Of a stretch of DNA of 64,000 bases, positions 33,501 through 46,319 are shown in pieces. Under the pieces are notes generated by a model. It was given only the letters and a program-made list of their open reading frames with translations. It was not told the origin of the DNA and searched no databases. Where the stretch lies: positions 3,658,001-3,722,000 of the forward strand of contig OY725491.1 of assembly GCA_963281255.1 (NCBI GenBank), written 5' to 3'. Numbering within the stretch: the stretch's first letter is position 1; each line of letters begins with the position of its first letter. The position numbers and the translations under genes were made by a program. Source of the DNA: Aphrocallistes beatrix. Its lineage: Eukaryota > Porifera > Hexactinellida > Sceptrulophora > Aphrocallistidae.

Positions 33501-33880
33501 CAAGCGCGCTTCGATTGCTTGCAGTGCGGGACGAGAAAACATTTTGTGTTCGCCGGAGGGGCGCTTTGAGAACCTAAGCACACATTAATTAATTATAAGG
33601 CAGATAGCATCTCCTAATGTCTGACTTACTGAAATAATCGATGTTACCGGAAAAATCACCAGTGATGACGTCATAACAGAGTGATGAGTCTTCATTTTTT
33701 AATGATAGTTGTATAATATTATAGATATAATACTCTACACATTCTATTGAAAGTTCAGCTTTCTATTAGTTAGGACCTAAATGACTGAGTTACAGTCGAA
33801 ACACTGAAATTTATAATTCTAAAAACGGAGACAATGATGTAATAATTCCATAATGAGTACACATTTAATTTCACTTAAAT
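33501..33880 (-). mobile_element. HEL-A copy, 5' end rearranged
   Basis: It starts with CAAGCGCGCTTCGATTGCTT after an A and runs through the body. The expected TC end is replaced by TTACTATTAAAACTTGATTG in the opposite orientation at 33890, so two copies have been joined or one end inverted. Confidence 0.55.
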
Positions 33881-33977
33881 ATAAGATTTACTATTAAAAC
33901 TTGATTGATGCATAGTATTTATATCTTTATCCATCTATCTACGTAGATCTATTTATCTATCTATATATCTATATATA

Positions 33978-35352
33978 TCATAAAGTAAAAGGGTGCTTCG
34001 ATGGTTTGCACTGGAATGCTGGCGGACATTTTGTCACCGCCAGAGGCGCACAAAGTGGTCCTAGGCTCATATTGGTTAATTATAAGGTTGATAACATCAT
34101 AAAAAACGTCTTTATTACTGTTATAATCGATACAAACGAGCTTCTCTTCCTTCCGCTGCGCGGCTTGCGGACATAGTGTCCGCAGAGTTGCACTGCGGAC
34201 GCCAGGAATTACTCAATCCAGCCTATTTTGTTTATTTATATAAATATTTTAAACAAAGTTTAACAAATAATTTATCACATCGATCATAGAATATAATATC
34301 CGAATTCTACACACCTGAACCCTATGTCAACCGTTGGAAGCTAGTCTTTATCATATTTTTGTAATTTGTTCACTTTATGTATCTATTGCAAACAATTTAT
34401 TTATCATATCAATCTGAAGATATAATATTCGAATTCTACACCCATAAAAACCATGTGTTCAACATTTGGAAACTAGTCTCGAGCATATTTTTAGAATTTG
34501 TTTACTTTATGACCTATTGTAAACAAAAGTAAACAAATAATTTATCATATAGTCCTGAAAATATTATATTCGAAATCTACCTTCCTAAAAACCCATGTCA
34601 CCTGTTGGAAGCTAGTCTCTAACATATTTTTCAATTTCGTCAAAGGTGTGAAAATATGTATATCAAGGTGTGAAAATATGCACGTAATCTTTCTATTGCT
34701 ATAGTACATTATGATACATTTAATATATCAAAAATAAGTTGTGGCTTTGAAGTATTAATAACAATGACGATCAATTGTAGTGCCGTAAAATGATTTCTAT
34801 TGTGCAAGTGTAGTCGTATATATTGTATGGAAAATGTGTGAAATTTTTTCATTATTTTTGTAGATGTGTTAAAGTTTATAAAAGTTTTTTCCTACGACTT
34901 GGCCAATTCTTCAATCAATCTGGACAAATAAATACAAAAAAAATCCTAGCGTTTTAATATATAAGATTACTCGAAAATCACAAAATGTGTCAATTTTTCT
35001 GTTTTTGATGCGTATGACAACGTCATAGCAGAATGTCATTATTTTTGAAGATAGTTGTATCATGTGTGAAGAATGTTAATACACACAGTCTATTAAAATT
35101 TCATCCTATTTTATTTAAAATGGCAGTGATATCGAAACACAGAAATTTCAAATTATAAAAAAGGTGACAATGACGTCATTTTTTCAGGATTTTCATGATT
35201 CATGATCTGAGTTCAGAACTTAGTGGAGCCATAGCAAAAAATTCCTATGCCCAAATCAGCTTTCTGAGCCTGGCAGTTTCTTCAATTCAATTCGTTACAT
35301 AGTATACATATACAAGTACACACATACATTATTCGAGTTTGAATAGTAAGCA
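33978..35352 (-). mobile_element. HEL-A copy interrupted by HEL-B
   Basis: Hairpin-end sequences at 33978-34136 (CTGGCGGACATTTTGTCACC, TTAATTATAAGGTTGATAAC) continue after 34976 with TACTCGAAAATCACAAAATG, ending near 35352 (CGAGTTTGAATAGTAAGC). Older and more diverged than copies 1 and 10. Confidence 0.6.
34137..34976 (-). mobile_element. Helitron-like element HEL-B, copy 1
   Basis: On the minus strand it starts TCTTATATATTAAAACGC and ends in a variant of the HEL-A 3' region (GCGGACACTATGTCCGC-type palindrome and the GAAGC..GCTCG terminus). Flanking bases are A and T. Three internal segments around TAAACAAATAATTTATCATA with GGAAGCTAGTCT repeat at about 130-bp spacing. It differs from HEL-A except at the 3' end. 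Confidence 0.65.
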
Positions 35353-36778
35353 TAGAAATGATAGAAATGAATATAGGGCAGTGAAACAGCTGGGGGTTAC
35401 CAGGTTCTCATACATCTAGGATTCTTCAAATTATATCTTCCCGATGATGCGACTTCCCTCGTTCTTCTGACTACTCTATTGCACAAACTAACAACTGCGA
35501 TCTTGAGAGAGAAACATCTCGAAATGTTCCTAACAAAAGTTGAAGATTAAAAATTGAAATGGAACTTACACTACCCAGACAAAATTATTTGTACACTTTA
35601 TTATTTCACAGACATTCTGTAATAAAATTGGTCGCTCATGAAGATCAAAACACCTAAACTGTAAGTGATGCAACAAATCGGATTTCAGATTTGAAATCTG
35701 TGCATTTGAATCAGTTATGGATAGAATAGTTCCAATCAATCATTAATTCCCGTTTTCAAATGATCAATCACTGCCAATTTGTACTACATTTGTCGCTATT
35801 TACCTCTATACATGATGGTGACGAATTACTTCTTGTGCTACAAGTTGATAATTTTACTTATTGGCAGAGGCGTAGCCAAGGGCCTGTGAGGGCCTGCCGG
35901 CAGGCCCACTGCCCTATTGCTACCCCAGACGAATTTCAGATTTTTTAACATTTACTACTAACAAGCGCGCTTCGCTTGCTTGCGCTGCGCGGCTGGCGGA
36001 CACAAAGTGTCCGCCAGAGGCTCCCTTCGGTCGCCTGGGGCCACATTGGTTAATTATAAGGGAGATCGTATCTCTAAATATGTCTGTCCTACTGTTATAA
36101 TCTATATCGCACAAAAAATCACCAAATTTATCAATTTTTAAAATTTTGATAAGTAATGATGACGTCATAACAAAGTGATGTGTAATCATTTTTTGATTAT
36201 AGTTGCAGCATATTTGAGGTATGTTAGTATACAGGTTCTATTAAAATTTCAGCCTTCTATCTCCTATAATGGCTGAGTTATGCTCGAATAACTCTGTTGC
36301 TTAACTTTTGAAAATGTGACAATGACGTCATAATTCCATGATGAGTCGACATTTTTGTCTGAGCTCAGAACTTACTGGAGCCATAGCCAAAAAACCAAAA
36401 ATCAAAAATCAGCTTTCTGAGCCAGACAGTTTCTTCAATCAATTCTTTACAGATATATATATATATATATATGTTATGGACCAAAGTGTAAATTGACCAA
36501 GATTTTAGAATCTTGGCTAAAAGCAACTTTGGCTGAGCCAAAGTGTTGAGTTAACCTAAATTTGATGGGAGCATAATACATCATGGGTTGACAAGAAATT
36601 GTAGATTTATTTAATCTTATTGCGTTATGCGTTATGCGTGAGAGTAGTATAGATTATGATTACCAGTTGAGAAAATCCTTTAACGCTAATATAATACTCA
36701 TTCATGTTAACATTAATTAGCAAGCACAATAATTAATTAAAAATATTAACAATTCAACAAATATGAGTCATTCGCACT

Positions 36779-37040
36779 AGTCACTTGCTCTGTTATGAGG
36801 GACAGGGTGTAATTCAGTTGTCACTTGCTCTTTTGTGAGGGACAGGGTGTAATTCAGTTGTCACTTGCTCTGTTATAAGGGACAGGGTGTAATTCAGTTG
36901 TCACTTGCTCTGTTATAAGGGACAGGGTGTAATTCAGTTGTTACTTGCTCTGTTTGAGGGACAGGGTGTAATTCAGTTGTCACTTGCTCTGTTTGAGGGA
37001 CAGGGTGTAATTCAGTTGTCACTTGCTCTGTTAAGAGAGG
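36779..37040 (+). repeat. 40-bp minisatellite in the left Ginger arm
   Basis: About six and a half units, each with CACTTGCTCTGTTATGAGGG and CAGGGTGTAATTCAGTTGT. Absent from the right arm, so it expanded in one copy only. Confidence 0.9.
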
Positions 37041-37064
37041 ATGAACTTGTTTTTTAAAAAACAG

Positions 37065-38855
37065 GTTTTAAGCAGCCATTAACCCAGGAAGAAATGAAGA
37101 GATAATAAGTTTGTTAGTTAATTCTAATGATGAAGTTGGCAAAAGCATCCACCTTCGTGCAGCTGAGAAGTACAGCCTCTGTCGGTTTGGTGATATTGTC
37201 GAGCTGCATACGAAGGTGGAGAGTTTCGAAGAAAAGGGAGAGAACGCGCATTAGTAGTTGCCAAGGAAGATGTTTACGAGACTCTTTGCAAAGCACACGA
37301 CAAGCTCTGTCATGCAAGGAGGTTTAGAATGTGGGCCTATTTGGAGAGACATAAACTGCACATTACTACTCGCTCGATCTTGGACATATTTTTACGACTC
37401 TGCCCTATATGCCAGGAGAAGAAGGGGAAGGTGACTACGAAAAGGATTGTCCACAAGCCAATCATTCCTCCAACTGTTGGCCAGCGTGCACAGTCTAACC
37501 TGATAGATTTACGAATGATGGAGGATAACGGGTACAAATACATCCTCAATTACCAGGACTGCTTTAGCAAGTTTATTGTGTTGAGAGCGCTTAAAACGAA
37601 GTCAGCTGAAGAGGTGTGTGAACACCTGATCTCTATATTCTGTGAACATGGAGCACCTCACATCTTCCATACAGATAACGGACGTGAATTTCGTAATAAC
37701 ATGCTGAATACGGCACTGCTTACTCAGTGGAAGAGCACACGATTCGTACATGGAAGGCCTCGGAAATCCACAGATCAAGGATGCATTGAGCGAGCCAACC
37801 AGGATGTCGAGAAGCTGCTTTTTGCCGGCCTCAAATCATTGAAAAAGCCAATGCACCGATGGGTGAGTGAGTTAAAATATGTTCAATATACTAAGAATAC
37901 TGTTAAACATTCTGCTCTGGGCCGTAGTCCCTTTGAGGTACACTTTGGGAGGAGCCCCCCTGATCTATCTGTAGATTTGATGTTACCCCAGGAGCTGGGA
38001 GACTCGCTCCACACCGAGGACGATGTGGAGAAAGCTCTACAGATGGGTGGCGAGATCATCGAATTCTCTACTCAAACTACCGAGACTACAGCAGTTCCTG
38101 TCCCACGATCGAGCACGCCTATCCTACCCCCACTCTCTCGCATGACTCTTTGTCAGCCGGATGTGCCAATTCCTTCAGCCGATGTTTCTAACCAAGTGGA
38201 TAGAGACCAACAGCCTCAGCCATGTTCTTCATATAGCCCAGAACCTGTCCACGAGTACACAGAAGTTGAAGTTCCCTCCTCGCCTCTCTCTTCTACTGAC
38301 GAGCTGGATGAAGCAATTCTCTCGGAGTTGCATCCAGTACTAGTTCAGGATGAGGATACTTACGACTTGGAGGTTAGACCGCTTATTAGGACTGATATTA
38401 TACCATTTGTTAACCCAAATGATAGACTTCTTCCTCCCGATGTCGATCCTAAACTCCGATTTAACGAGGATGCTTGTGCTAATTGTGGACTGAGTGATGA
38501 GGCTATGCCATTCGTTAAATGTTCCTACTGTACAGATGACCTCAACTTCCACCCAGACTGTTTATCCAGTGTAGAGCCATATGGGGATAGGGACGTACAA
38601 TACTTTTGCTCAAGGGATGATTACTGTGCACATGAACTGCAAAGGCAATTGAATCGCAAGGTCGCATTCTATGGGCTGTGTAAACAGGGTGAAGACATGA
38701 TAACGTCAAGCAATAAGCGATTGAAGGCTATTCATGCTGGGGATAATGTAAGGATCTCCATTCCACTAGTAGATAGGGCCCCCCTTGGTCCGACTTTGCT
38801 TCAATTTTTTTCAAACGTCAGGTTAAATGTTCTTCAAAATGTCATAATAGTTTGA
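37065..38855 (+). pseudogene. Ginger integrase-like transposase, left-arm copy
   Basis: Long open stretch from 37329, identical in protein to the right-arm copy until about 38795. Beyond that it runs into sequence not seen on the other side of the gap. The segment before 37329 is homologous to the start of the right copy but decayed. Domain content is described at the right-arm gene. Confidence 0.7.
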
Positions 38856-38905
38856 TTACATGCGATAACAAGAATTAGTGCGGTATTGAGAAATTCATAA
38901 AAGCC

Positions 38906-39105
38906 NNNNNNNNNNNNNNNNNNNNNNNNNNNNNNNNNNNNNNNNNNNNNNNNNNNNNNNNNNNNNNNNNNNNNNNNNNNNNNNNNNNNNNNNNNNNNNN
39001 NNNNNNNNNNNNNNNNNNNNNNNNNNNNNNNNNNNNNNNNNNNNNNNNNNNNNNNNNNNNNNNNNNNNNNNNNNNNNNNNNNNNNNNNNNNNNNNNNNNN
39101 NNNNN
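38906..39105. other. Assembly gap (200 N)
   Basis: A round 200 N placed at the centre of the Ginger palindrome. The true spacer length and content are unknown. Confidence 1.
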
Positions 39106-40854
39106 AGTCGGACCAAGGGGGGCCCTATCTACTAGTGGAATGGAGATCCTTACATTATCCCCAGCATGAATAGCCTTCAATCGCTTATTGCTTGACGTTA
39201 TCATGTCTTCACCCTGTTTACACAGCCCATAGAATGCGACCTTGCGATTCAATTGCCTTTGCAGTTCATGTGCACAGTAATCATCCCTTGAGCAAAAGTA
39301 TTGTACGTCCCTATCCCCATATGGCTCTACACTGGATAAACAGTCTGGGTGGAAGTTGAGGTCATCTGTACAGTAGGAACATTTAACGAATGGCATAGCC
39401 TCATCACTCAGTCCACAATTAGCACAAGCATCCTCGTTAAATCGGAGTTTAGGATCGACATCGGGAGGAAGAAGTCTATCATTTGGGTTAACAAATGGTA
39501 TAATATCAGTCCTAATAAGCGGTCTAACCTCCAAGTCGTAAGTATCCTCATCCTGAACTAGTACTGGATGCAACTCCGAGAGAATTGCTTCATCCAGCTC
39601 GTCAGTAGAAGAGAGAGGCGAGGAGGGAACTTCAACTTCTGTGTACTCGTGGACAGGTTCTGGGCTATATGAAGAACATGGCTGAGGCTGTTGGTCTCTA
39701 TCCACTTGGTTAGAAACATCGGCTGAAGGAATTGGCACATCCGGCTGACAAAGAGTCATGCGAGAGAGTGGGGGTAGGATAGGCGTGCTCGATCGTGGGA
39801 CAGGAACTGCTGTAGTCTCGGTAGTTTGAGTAGAGAATTCGATGATCTCGCCACCCATCTGTAGAGCTTTCTCCACATCGTCCTCGGTGTGGAGCGAGTC
39901 TCCCAGCTCCTGGGGTAACATCAAATCTACAGATAGATCAGGGGGGCTCCTCCCAAAGTGTACCTCAAAGGGACTACGGCCCAGAGCAGAATGTTTAACA
40001 GTATTCTTAGTATATTGAACATATTTTAACTCACTCACCCATCGGTGCATTGGCTTTTTCAATGATTTGAGGCCGGCAAAAAGCAGCTTCTCGACATCCT
40101 GGTTGGCTCGCTCAATGCATCCTTGATCTGTGGATTTCCGAGGCCTTCCATGTACGAATCGTGTGCTCTTCCACTGAGTAAGCAGTGCCGTATTCAGCAT
40201 GTTATTACGAAATTCACGTCCGTTATCTGTATGGAAGATGTGAGGTGCTCCATGTTCACAGAATATAGAGATCAGGTGTTCACACACCTCTTCAGCTGAC
40301 TTCGTTTTAAGCGCTCTCAACACAATAAACTTGCTAAAGCAGTCCTGGTAATTGAGGATGTATTTGTACCCGTTATCCTCCATCATTCGTAAATCTATCA
40401 GGTTAGACTGTGCACGCTGGCCAACAGTTGGAGGAATGATTGGCTTGTGGACAATCCTTTTCGTAGTCACCTTCCCCTTCTTCTCCTGGCATATAGGGCA
40501 GAGTCGTAAAAATATGTCCAAGATCGAGCGAGTAGTAATGTGCAGTTTATGTCTCTCCAAATAGGCCCACATTCTAAACCTCCTTGCATGACAGAGCTTG
40601 TCGTGTGCTTTGCAGAGAGTCTCGTAAACATCTTCCTTGGCAACTACTAATGCGCGGGCTCTCTCTTTTCCTCGAAACTCTCCACCCTTCATATGCAGCT
40701 CGACAATATCATCAAACCGACAGACGCTGTACTTCTCAGCTGCTCGGAGGTGGGTGCTTTTGCCAATATCCTCAGAAGAATTAACTAACAAACTTATCAT
40801 CTCTTCAATATCCCCCCGGGTTAAAGGCTGCTTGGATTTGGGGAGTTGTTCCAA
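39106..40854 (-). CDS. Ginger integrase-like transposase with PHD-type finger, 3' end lost in the gap
   Basis: Start ATG at 40854 (MEQLPKSKQPLTRGD). An HHCC-type zinc-binding region ends in LCPICQEKK. It is followed by the integrase core: first Asp in NLIDLRMMEDNGY, second in FHTDNGREF, and Glu in GCIERANQD. A Ser/Pro-rich linker follows, then a PHD-like finger CANCGL, KCSYC, FHPDC, CSRDDYC. It resembles the KRBA2-like proteins annotated in many invertebrates, which I take to be Ginger-type transposases. It would cut and join the TGT..ACA ends. The open frame reaches the gap, so the C-terminus cannot be given. Confidence 0.75.
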
Positions 40855-41649
40855 CTCCCCATAAAATGCTGTTGGTGTTGGTAGTAGTTCGATGGTAATG
40901 GCAAGTCCAGTCGGGCTGCTCTCAGTATTATATACTTCAAAATTCTACTTCATACAATAGGCATAGTTAAATGAAACTAAAATTACATTCCTACAATTTC
41001 TTGATCCGTTGGCAAGTACTTACAGTTCTCAATACATATTTAGAATGTAGTTATGGACACTCCAAACTCACTTGACTGCTGGTAGTCATTGTTTAATTGT
41101 CAATTCCACACTAACTAGACTGTAGTTACGGATTCGACAAATTCATTAGTTGATAACTTATTCAGAATCATTGTAGCCTTCTGTGAATGTGAAACTACTA
41201 TTTCTATCTAATAATAGATTTAAAGAGCTTATATTTGTTATATTTATTGTCATAAATTAGTAATAAATTGATTAATAACATTTAGAATTAAATCTACAAT
41301 TTCTTATCAACCCATGATGTATTATGCTCCCATCAAATTTAGGTTAACTCAACACTTTGGCTGAGCCAAATGTTTGGCTCAGCCAAAGTTGCTTTTAGCA
41401 AAGATTTAGCCAAGATTCACAAATCTTGGCCAGTTTACACTTTGGTCCATGACATATACACAAAAAAACAAACAATAATCGAGTTTTAATAGTAAAGATT
41501 ATTTCCATGAACAAACTATCTGCTTATACAGATATGAATCTCTATTTTGGTTGTTGTCTTTCCCATGTCACTTATCCCATTGCTTAATAGTATTTGTGGA
41601 AAGTGACATATTGAAGCTAGTGTATGCATCTAATCAGATCTTCCTTTGG

Positions 41650-43265
41650 ATAATGGCTTCGAATAATCAGAATGTATTTTGTAATGAATTGATGTTTTCA
41701 GTGGATGACAACGACAGCGACAACATTGAGGACTTCATCTCATACCTGAAGATATATCACAGGACAAACTACAGACTCCATGTCAACCTGAGCCGGCTAA
41801 GCATTTGCTATTAGCAGATAAGCATGGTAAAACGTTCCAGGTGAAGTGGTACACTCCAATTTCAAACCTGCTAATGAGCTGAATGCTCAAAGTCTGTTTG
41901 ACGTCATTTTGGAAACTCTTTACAAAGAAGGTGTCGATATACAACAGTGTGTTTCGCAGTGTTACAACGGAGCTTCAGTGATGTCAGGGCACTTATCGGG
42001 CATAAGGAGACTCATGACCGAAATGGTTCCAGGCTGCTTCTACATCCACTGCAATGCACACAAGATGAATCTTTGCATAGTTGACTGTGTTAAAGGTATT
42101 GGTAAGGTTGCTGATTTTTTTGAAGTTCTTCAGAGACTAGTATACATATTCATAAGTGGTTCTGTGGTTCATAAAGTATTTTCAGAAAGGCTAAAGGACG
42201 CTAATAAGGACCACAAAGCTGGTGATGAATTCAAACTATCCTTAAAAAGGCATTCTGATACTAGATGGACAAGTCAGTTTGAGTTATGCAGAGCAGCACG
42301 CTCTTCCATGGAATTTATTGTCGACACCCTTTAGCAGTTCTCCAGTATTGATGAGAGAAATGCTGAAAGAAGAAATGTAGCAGACAGACTATTATCAGAG
42401 ATTACTAAAACATTCATTGTCATGTTTGAAGAGATTTTGAGAACCACATCCGCTCTTGCAAGGTGTCTTCAGGGCAAGATATTGGACCTCGCCAGTGCTT
42501 TGCATCAAATCGAAAATGTTGAAATAAAATTCGCTACCGCTATGCGTGATGTCGTATTGCCAAGCAGTCCTTGGCAGACCATTAGGGTAACTGATCAATC
42601 TATCATTAGCAAAATGGAGTTACCAAAACCTGTTCCTCGTTTCTTTCGGAAGACGAGATACCAGACTGCGGCTGAACATGAAATTCCTAACACAGAGGAT
42701 GATTACTTTATCTTCGCGTTCTTTTCTATCCAGTTAAGTCCTGATTGAATTCAGAACTAGATTTTCACACAGAAATATGGATGTCTAGAAAGGGCTTCTT
42801 GCGCTGAATCCATTGGATCGAACATTCCTCGACTCAGATGCTATTCTTGGTTCGGGAGCAAATATTGCGGAGCCAACTGGTCCCATTAAAATGCAATATC
42901 TCAAAAATGATGTTGCTGCAGTCGGAAGAGTAATTGAAAGCCGCAAGGCTACTGGTCAATATATTCCCAAGAGCATGGTCGAGATTCTTGAATCTCTTCA
43001 TTATCTTAAAGAAGCTATCTCAGAATTCTATGTTCTTCTCAGGATAGCGATAACGTTTCCCATCACTACTGCATCCTGCGTGAGAAGTTTTTCAGTATTG
43101 AAAAGGATTAAAAATTGGTTAAGAACGACTAGTACTGATGATAGGTTAGGAGATTTGGGTGTTTTAGCTATTTCTTCACAACGTGCAGAAGCAATAGCAA
43201 TAGCTGACATCATCTCTGATTTCAAGACCCTAGGGCCAGGAGGGGAAAGAAAAATAGCCCTTTAG
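41650..43265 (+). pseudogene. hAT transposase, ZMYM1-like, N-terminus missing
   Basis: Recognisable blocks are FDVILETLYKEGVDIQQCV and QCYNGASVMSGHLSGI (41846-42334), the HCNAHKMNLCIVD helix, and RHSDTRWTSQFELCRA. A linker is in 42335-42748. The C-terminal dimerisation region is at 42813-43265 (ITTASCVRSFSVLKRIKNWL, then RLGDLGVLAI). Several stops and shifts divide it. The first catalytic block and any TTF/MYM finger are absent. It is the gene of the 35865-43449 element. Confidence 0.8.
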
Positions 43266-43507
43266 AGTGCTGATTAGGTTATCACTATTTTATATGTTTA
43301 TTCATATCAATCATTCAATATACGTACTACTGCAATACTTATGTAAACAATTAATATTTTGTATGGATCTTAAAAAATATTTTGCAGGCCCTGCAGCAAA
43401 TCCGCATGCCCAAAGAAGGGCCACTCAGCAAAGCCTGGCTACGCCCCTGCTTATTGGGTTGAGCAAATTTTTAAAAATCTGTACAAACACCTTTGTCCGG
43501 TTAGTGT

Positions 43508-46255
43508 ACTACTCTGTTAACAATTAAATTTAAATATAAATGCATTTCTAATTTTGTGGCTTTTCTTTATCTGTATTTTGTTTTCCATTGTAGGGAATCC
43601 TGTATATAGGAATCTTGTTTATATCTTGACTATAGTTCAAATTATTTCATCTTACGCTAAATAATTTTGGACAGACGATAAAAACATCCTTTAATTGCTG
43701 TTTGAGGAAAGTATTTCCTAAGGCATTAATACAAGCCATTTTTTCAATCAAAAATGATATGTGATGGGAAGTATATAGTATACGTATATATTTTTCAAAT
43801 TTTCATTATTTATAATCACATCGAATAATAAATAAGATTAAGCATAGCATTCTATACACTAAGGCAATGGATTAGTGGACTTCAGCCTAATTTAAACAAC
43901 CACATTACATACATACAATACATACTACTTATTTATATTATTTTAAAATCAACCACATTCATTATATAATTATTACGCAAATCAAACTTAATCTGAAACA
44001 CTCCTGACTTCTCATACGTATCAAATTAATATTACTCTTTCGGAATGACAATGTCATGTGTTGTCCCAGGGTGCAAGCCTAATGATAGAAGTAAAGCAGA
44101 ATCTACCTCTGAAAATCTGAAACTATGTGAAGAATAGTTTAGAGGAATTCCACGCTCACGGGAAGACTGAAAACATTAAAAGATAGCAAGTTTCCATAAT
44201 TATGTTTCATTTACTCATTGTCACATTGGATGGATGGATGGATGGATGGATGGATGTATATATATTCCCGTCCAGTTATCTATTTACTCATTTAATGTGA
44301 GTTCATAAATATAGTATTATCCGTTCAACTATATAGTACAAGTTCATATAGTACAGGTATATCAATACAATTATTACAAAGTAAAATATTTAGAACGAAA
44401 CAAACCTCGTTTTGCAACAATTGAAAATTCCAAATGAAAATAAAAACAGCAGAATCAGAACTTCAATTTGAATAATAGAAAAGAAAAAAGACTTCCAATA
44501 AAAGAATTGGAAGGTAGATATTGTCATATTAGTGTTGATTGAGAGAATAGATTTACTAAAATTCATCTTTGAGAAACAATACTGACTGAAATATCATGTT
44601 CAGGTAGATAACTAATAAGTATATTGCTAAAGAAAAAGGAGGAATGGGTCAAGGTGTAAACCTGGAGCCCATTTTTGGTGAGTAAATAAGAGTGAAGGAA
44701 ACATACTATATATGAAAATACTGTTTAGCATCACGGGCATTTAGTATCGTTTATGGATTAATTGTACCATGTTACTAAAAAAATCGAGTGACATATAATG
44801 AATCTGAATCCTAAATAACATTATGCGAATTTCGTTTTACTCTTGGGTTATGGGGAGATTGAATGGCATTTGATTTACGAGCTGAAGAATACGAATTGGA
44901 ATAGATAGAATAAAGTACGGAATAAGACCATCTGAAGTGTTCCCTAAACAATTATGAATTTGATATGAACTATTACGTAGGCTATACGATATCCTGATTT
45001 CATTTTGAAATCAGAATATCGTTGGCATGTTCGTGATTAGAATTAAAAACATTATCACTATCAAATTATAATCATAATTAATTTAGAATTTTACTATGGC
45101 TCAACCCAAATCCAAGAAGATAAAATTGGGAATAACAATTGGTGCAACTATAACATTGAAATGGAAAACAATGTGACCCCCGATATGAATCTTAGATCGT
45201 TTCCATTGAGAATATTGCTTAAAAACTATTCCCAATAAAAAAATAGAGTGAATTATAATTATAATAACATTTATTATTATTATTATTATCGATATCGATA
45301 TTGATATCTTCAACTAAAGTAGCAAACGCTTCTTGGAAACCAATTATTGCTCAAGAAATGTGATAACATGGCAGAAATCATCAACTAAACTAATATGTTC
45401 ACACATTTACGTTTGGTAAACTGGAATGTTTGACACCACCCCGAGCGAATATTTTATAAGCATGCTTTATAGTGATCATTGAGCTCAAAATAGGAAATAA
45501 AAACACCTTCCAATGGAACCCAATTCGAGTTGAAGGTATGTATGTATTGAATCAATAGAAGTCAATCAATGGAAGAATATGTTCACACATTTACGTTTGG
45601 TAACCTGGAATGTATTGACGAAACCTCAAGATTATCTTACCATAACTTGCGATAATAAAAATTCATCCATGTGAAGATAATACTGATCGAAATATCGTAT
45701 TCAGATAGATAACTGATAAATATATTGCTAAATAACGGAGGGATGGGTTGCGTGTAATTTATAAAATTTTGATTTTAGGACACTTTTGATTCAATCTTAT
45801 CTAATTATCTTTACTGGGCTGCTGGTAGCTGAGGTAGAAATTAATGAGTAGACAGACGTTAGGAATGAGAAACAATATTTTATTATAATTTGCTTCTCTT
45901 TATGGAATGTTAGATTTATTCATAGATCAAACCAAAATAATATTGGTTTAGGCATCACTGAACTCTCTGAAAACCAGTCCCATGGTTGGTAACTTAAATA
46001 TTTTGCACATACACATTTCAATCAACTACAGTGTAATACGTAGATATAGAAAGAACTCAGTCAACAATTACGATAACAATTGCAACTACAACACTTGTGA
46101 AGGCCTCCCAAGCCGTAAGAGCACAGGTATATATATTGAGATAACAAAAGTTTTTTGTAGCACGCCATATATTTAAAAATATTATTTCAATTTTATCATT
46201 TCAATTTAATTAACATTCGATTTGAAACCCTTCTATAAATATATCCGGTAAGTAT
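43508..46255. other. Long AT-rich stretch with few signals
   Basis: GGAT microsatellite at 44228-44256 and an ATT run at 45262-45290. A direct repeat: 44560-44650 and 45675-45765 share CTGAAATATC and GATAACTAATAAGTATATTG-like text. Another: 45385-45435 and 45572-45625 share GTTCACACATTTACGTTTGG. No gene except a possible short THAP remnant. Confidence 0.5.
44045..44137 (+). pseudogene. Possible THAP zinc-finger remnant
   Basis: Thirty codons beginning MTMSCVVPGCKPNDRSK fit the start of a THAP domain (Met, Cys-x4-Cys, basic). No conserved Cys/His partner or AVPTIF-type end is visible downstream. THAP domains occur in P and Kolobok transposases and host proteins, so the origin is open. Confidence 0.3.
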
Positions 46256-46319
46256 TTCAATTCATCACGTGTTTAGTTATTCACTTGTACTTATTTACCT
46301 ATTTATACATTTTAGTAAA

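Larger units (their letters stand above)
36472..41454. mobile_element. Ginger-type DNA transposon, palindromic around an assembly gap
   Basis: Termini are TGTTATGGACCAAAGTG and CACTTTGGTCCATGACA, flanked by TATA (36468-36471, 41455-41458, inside a TA run so not fully diagnostic). TGT ends, a 4-bp target and an integrase-like DDE protein fit Ginger. The outer ~150 bp match at about 90%. An integrase-like gene points inward from each end. The arms are identical over about 37285-38795 and 39105-40615, but clearly different further out. The minus-strand copy looks whole up to the gap; the plus-strand copy is decayed at its start. Confidence 0.75.
35962..41498 (-). mobile_element. Helitron-like element HEL-A, copy 8, split by Ginger
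   Basis: Hairpin end at 35962 (CAAGCGCGCTTCGCTTGC, perfect GGCGGACACAAAGTGTCCGCC-type palindrome); TC end at 41498. Flanking bases are A and T. Its own parts are 35962-36471 and 41455-41498; Ginger sits in its TA microsatellite. Confidence 0.8.
35865..43449 (+). mobile_element. hAT element (ZMYM1-like clade) containing a HEL-A and a Ginger
   Basis: Ends are CAGAGGCGTAGCCA and TGGCTACGCCCCTG, with a perfect 8-bp duplication CTTATTGG (35857-35864, 43450-43457). The transposase remnant is at 41650-43265. Little remains 5' of the Helitron-like insertion, so the N-terminal half of the gene was already lost. Confidence 0.85.
35569..43506. mobile_element. Tc1-like element ends enclosing a larger nest
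   Basis: CACTACCCAGACAAAATTAT at 35569 and its imperfect complement ending 43506 (TTTGTCCGGTTAGTG), with TA on both sides (35567-35568, 43507-43508). Its own sequence is only 35569-35864 and 43458-43506, non-coding. Everything between came later. Confidence 0.55.

Noticed and set aside
36779-37040. Possible CRISPR-like array (regular 40-bp units)
   Set aside because: Units are contiguous with no unique spacers, in an animal transposon: a minisatellite.
38875-39116. Protein made largely of X residues across the gap
   Set aside because: Translation of N bases; not evidence for coding continuity.
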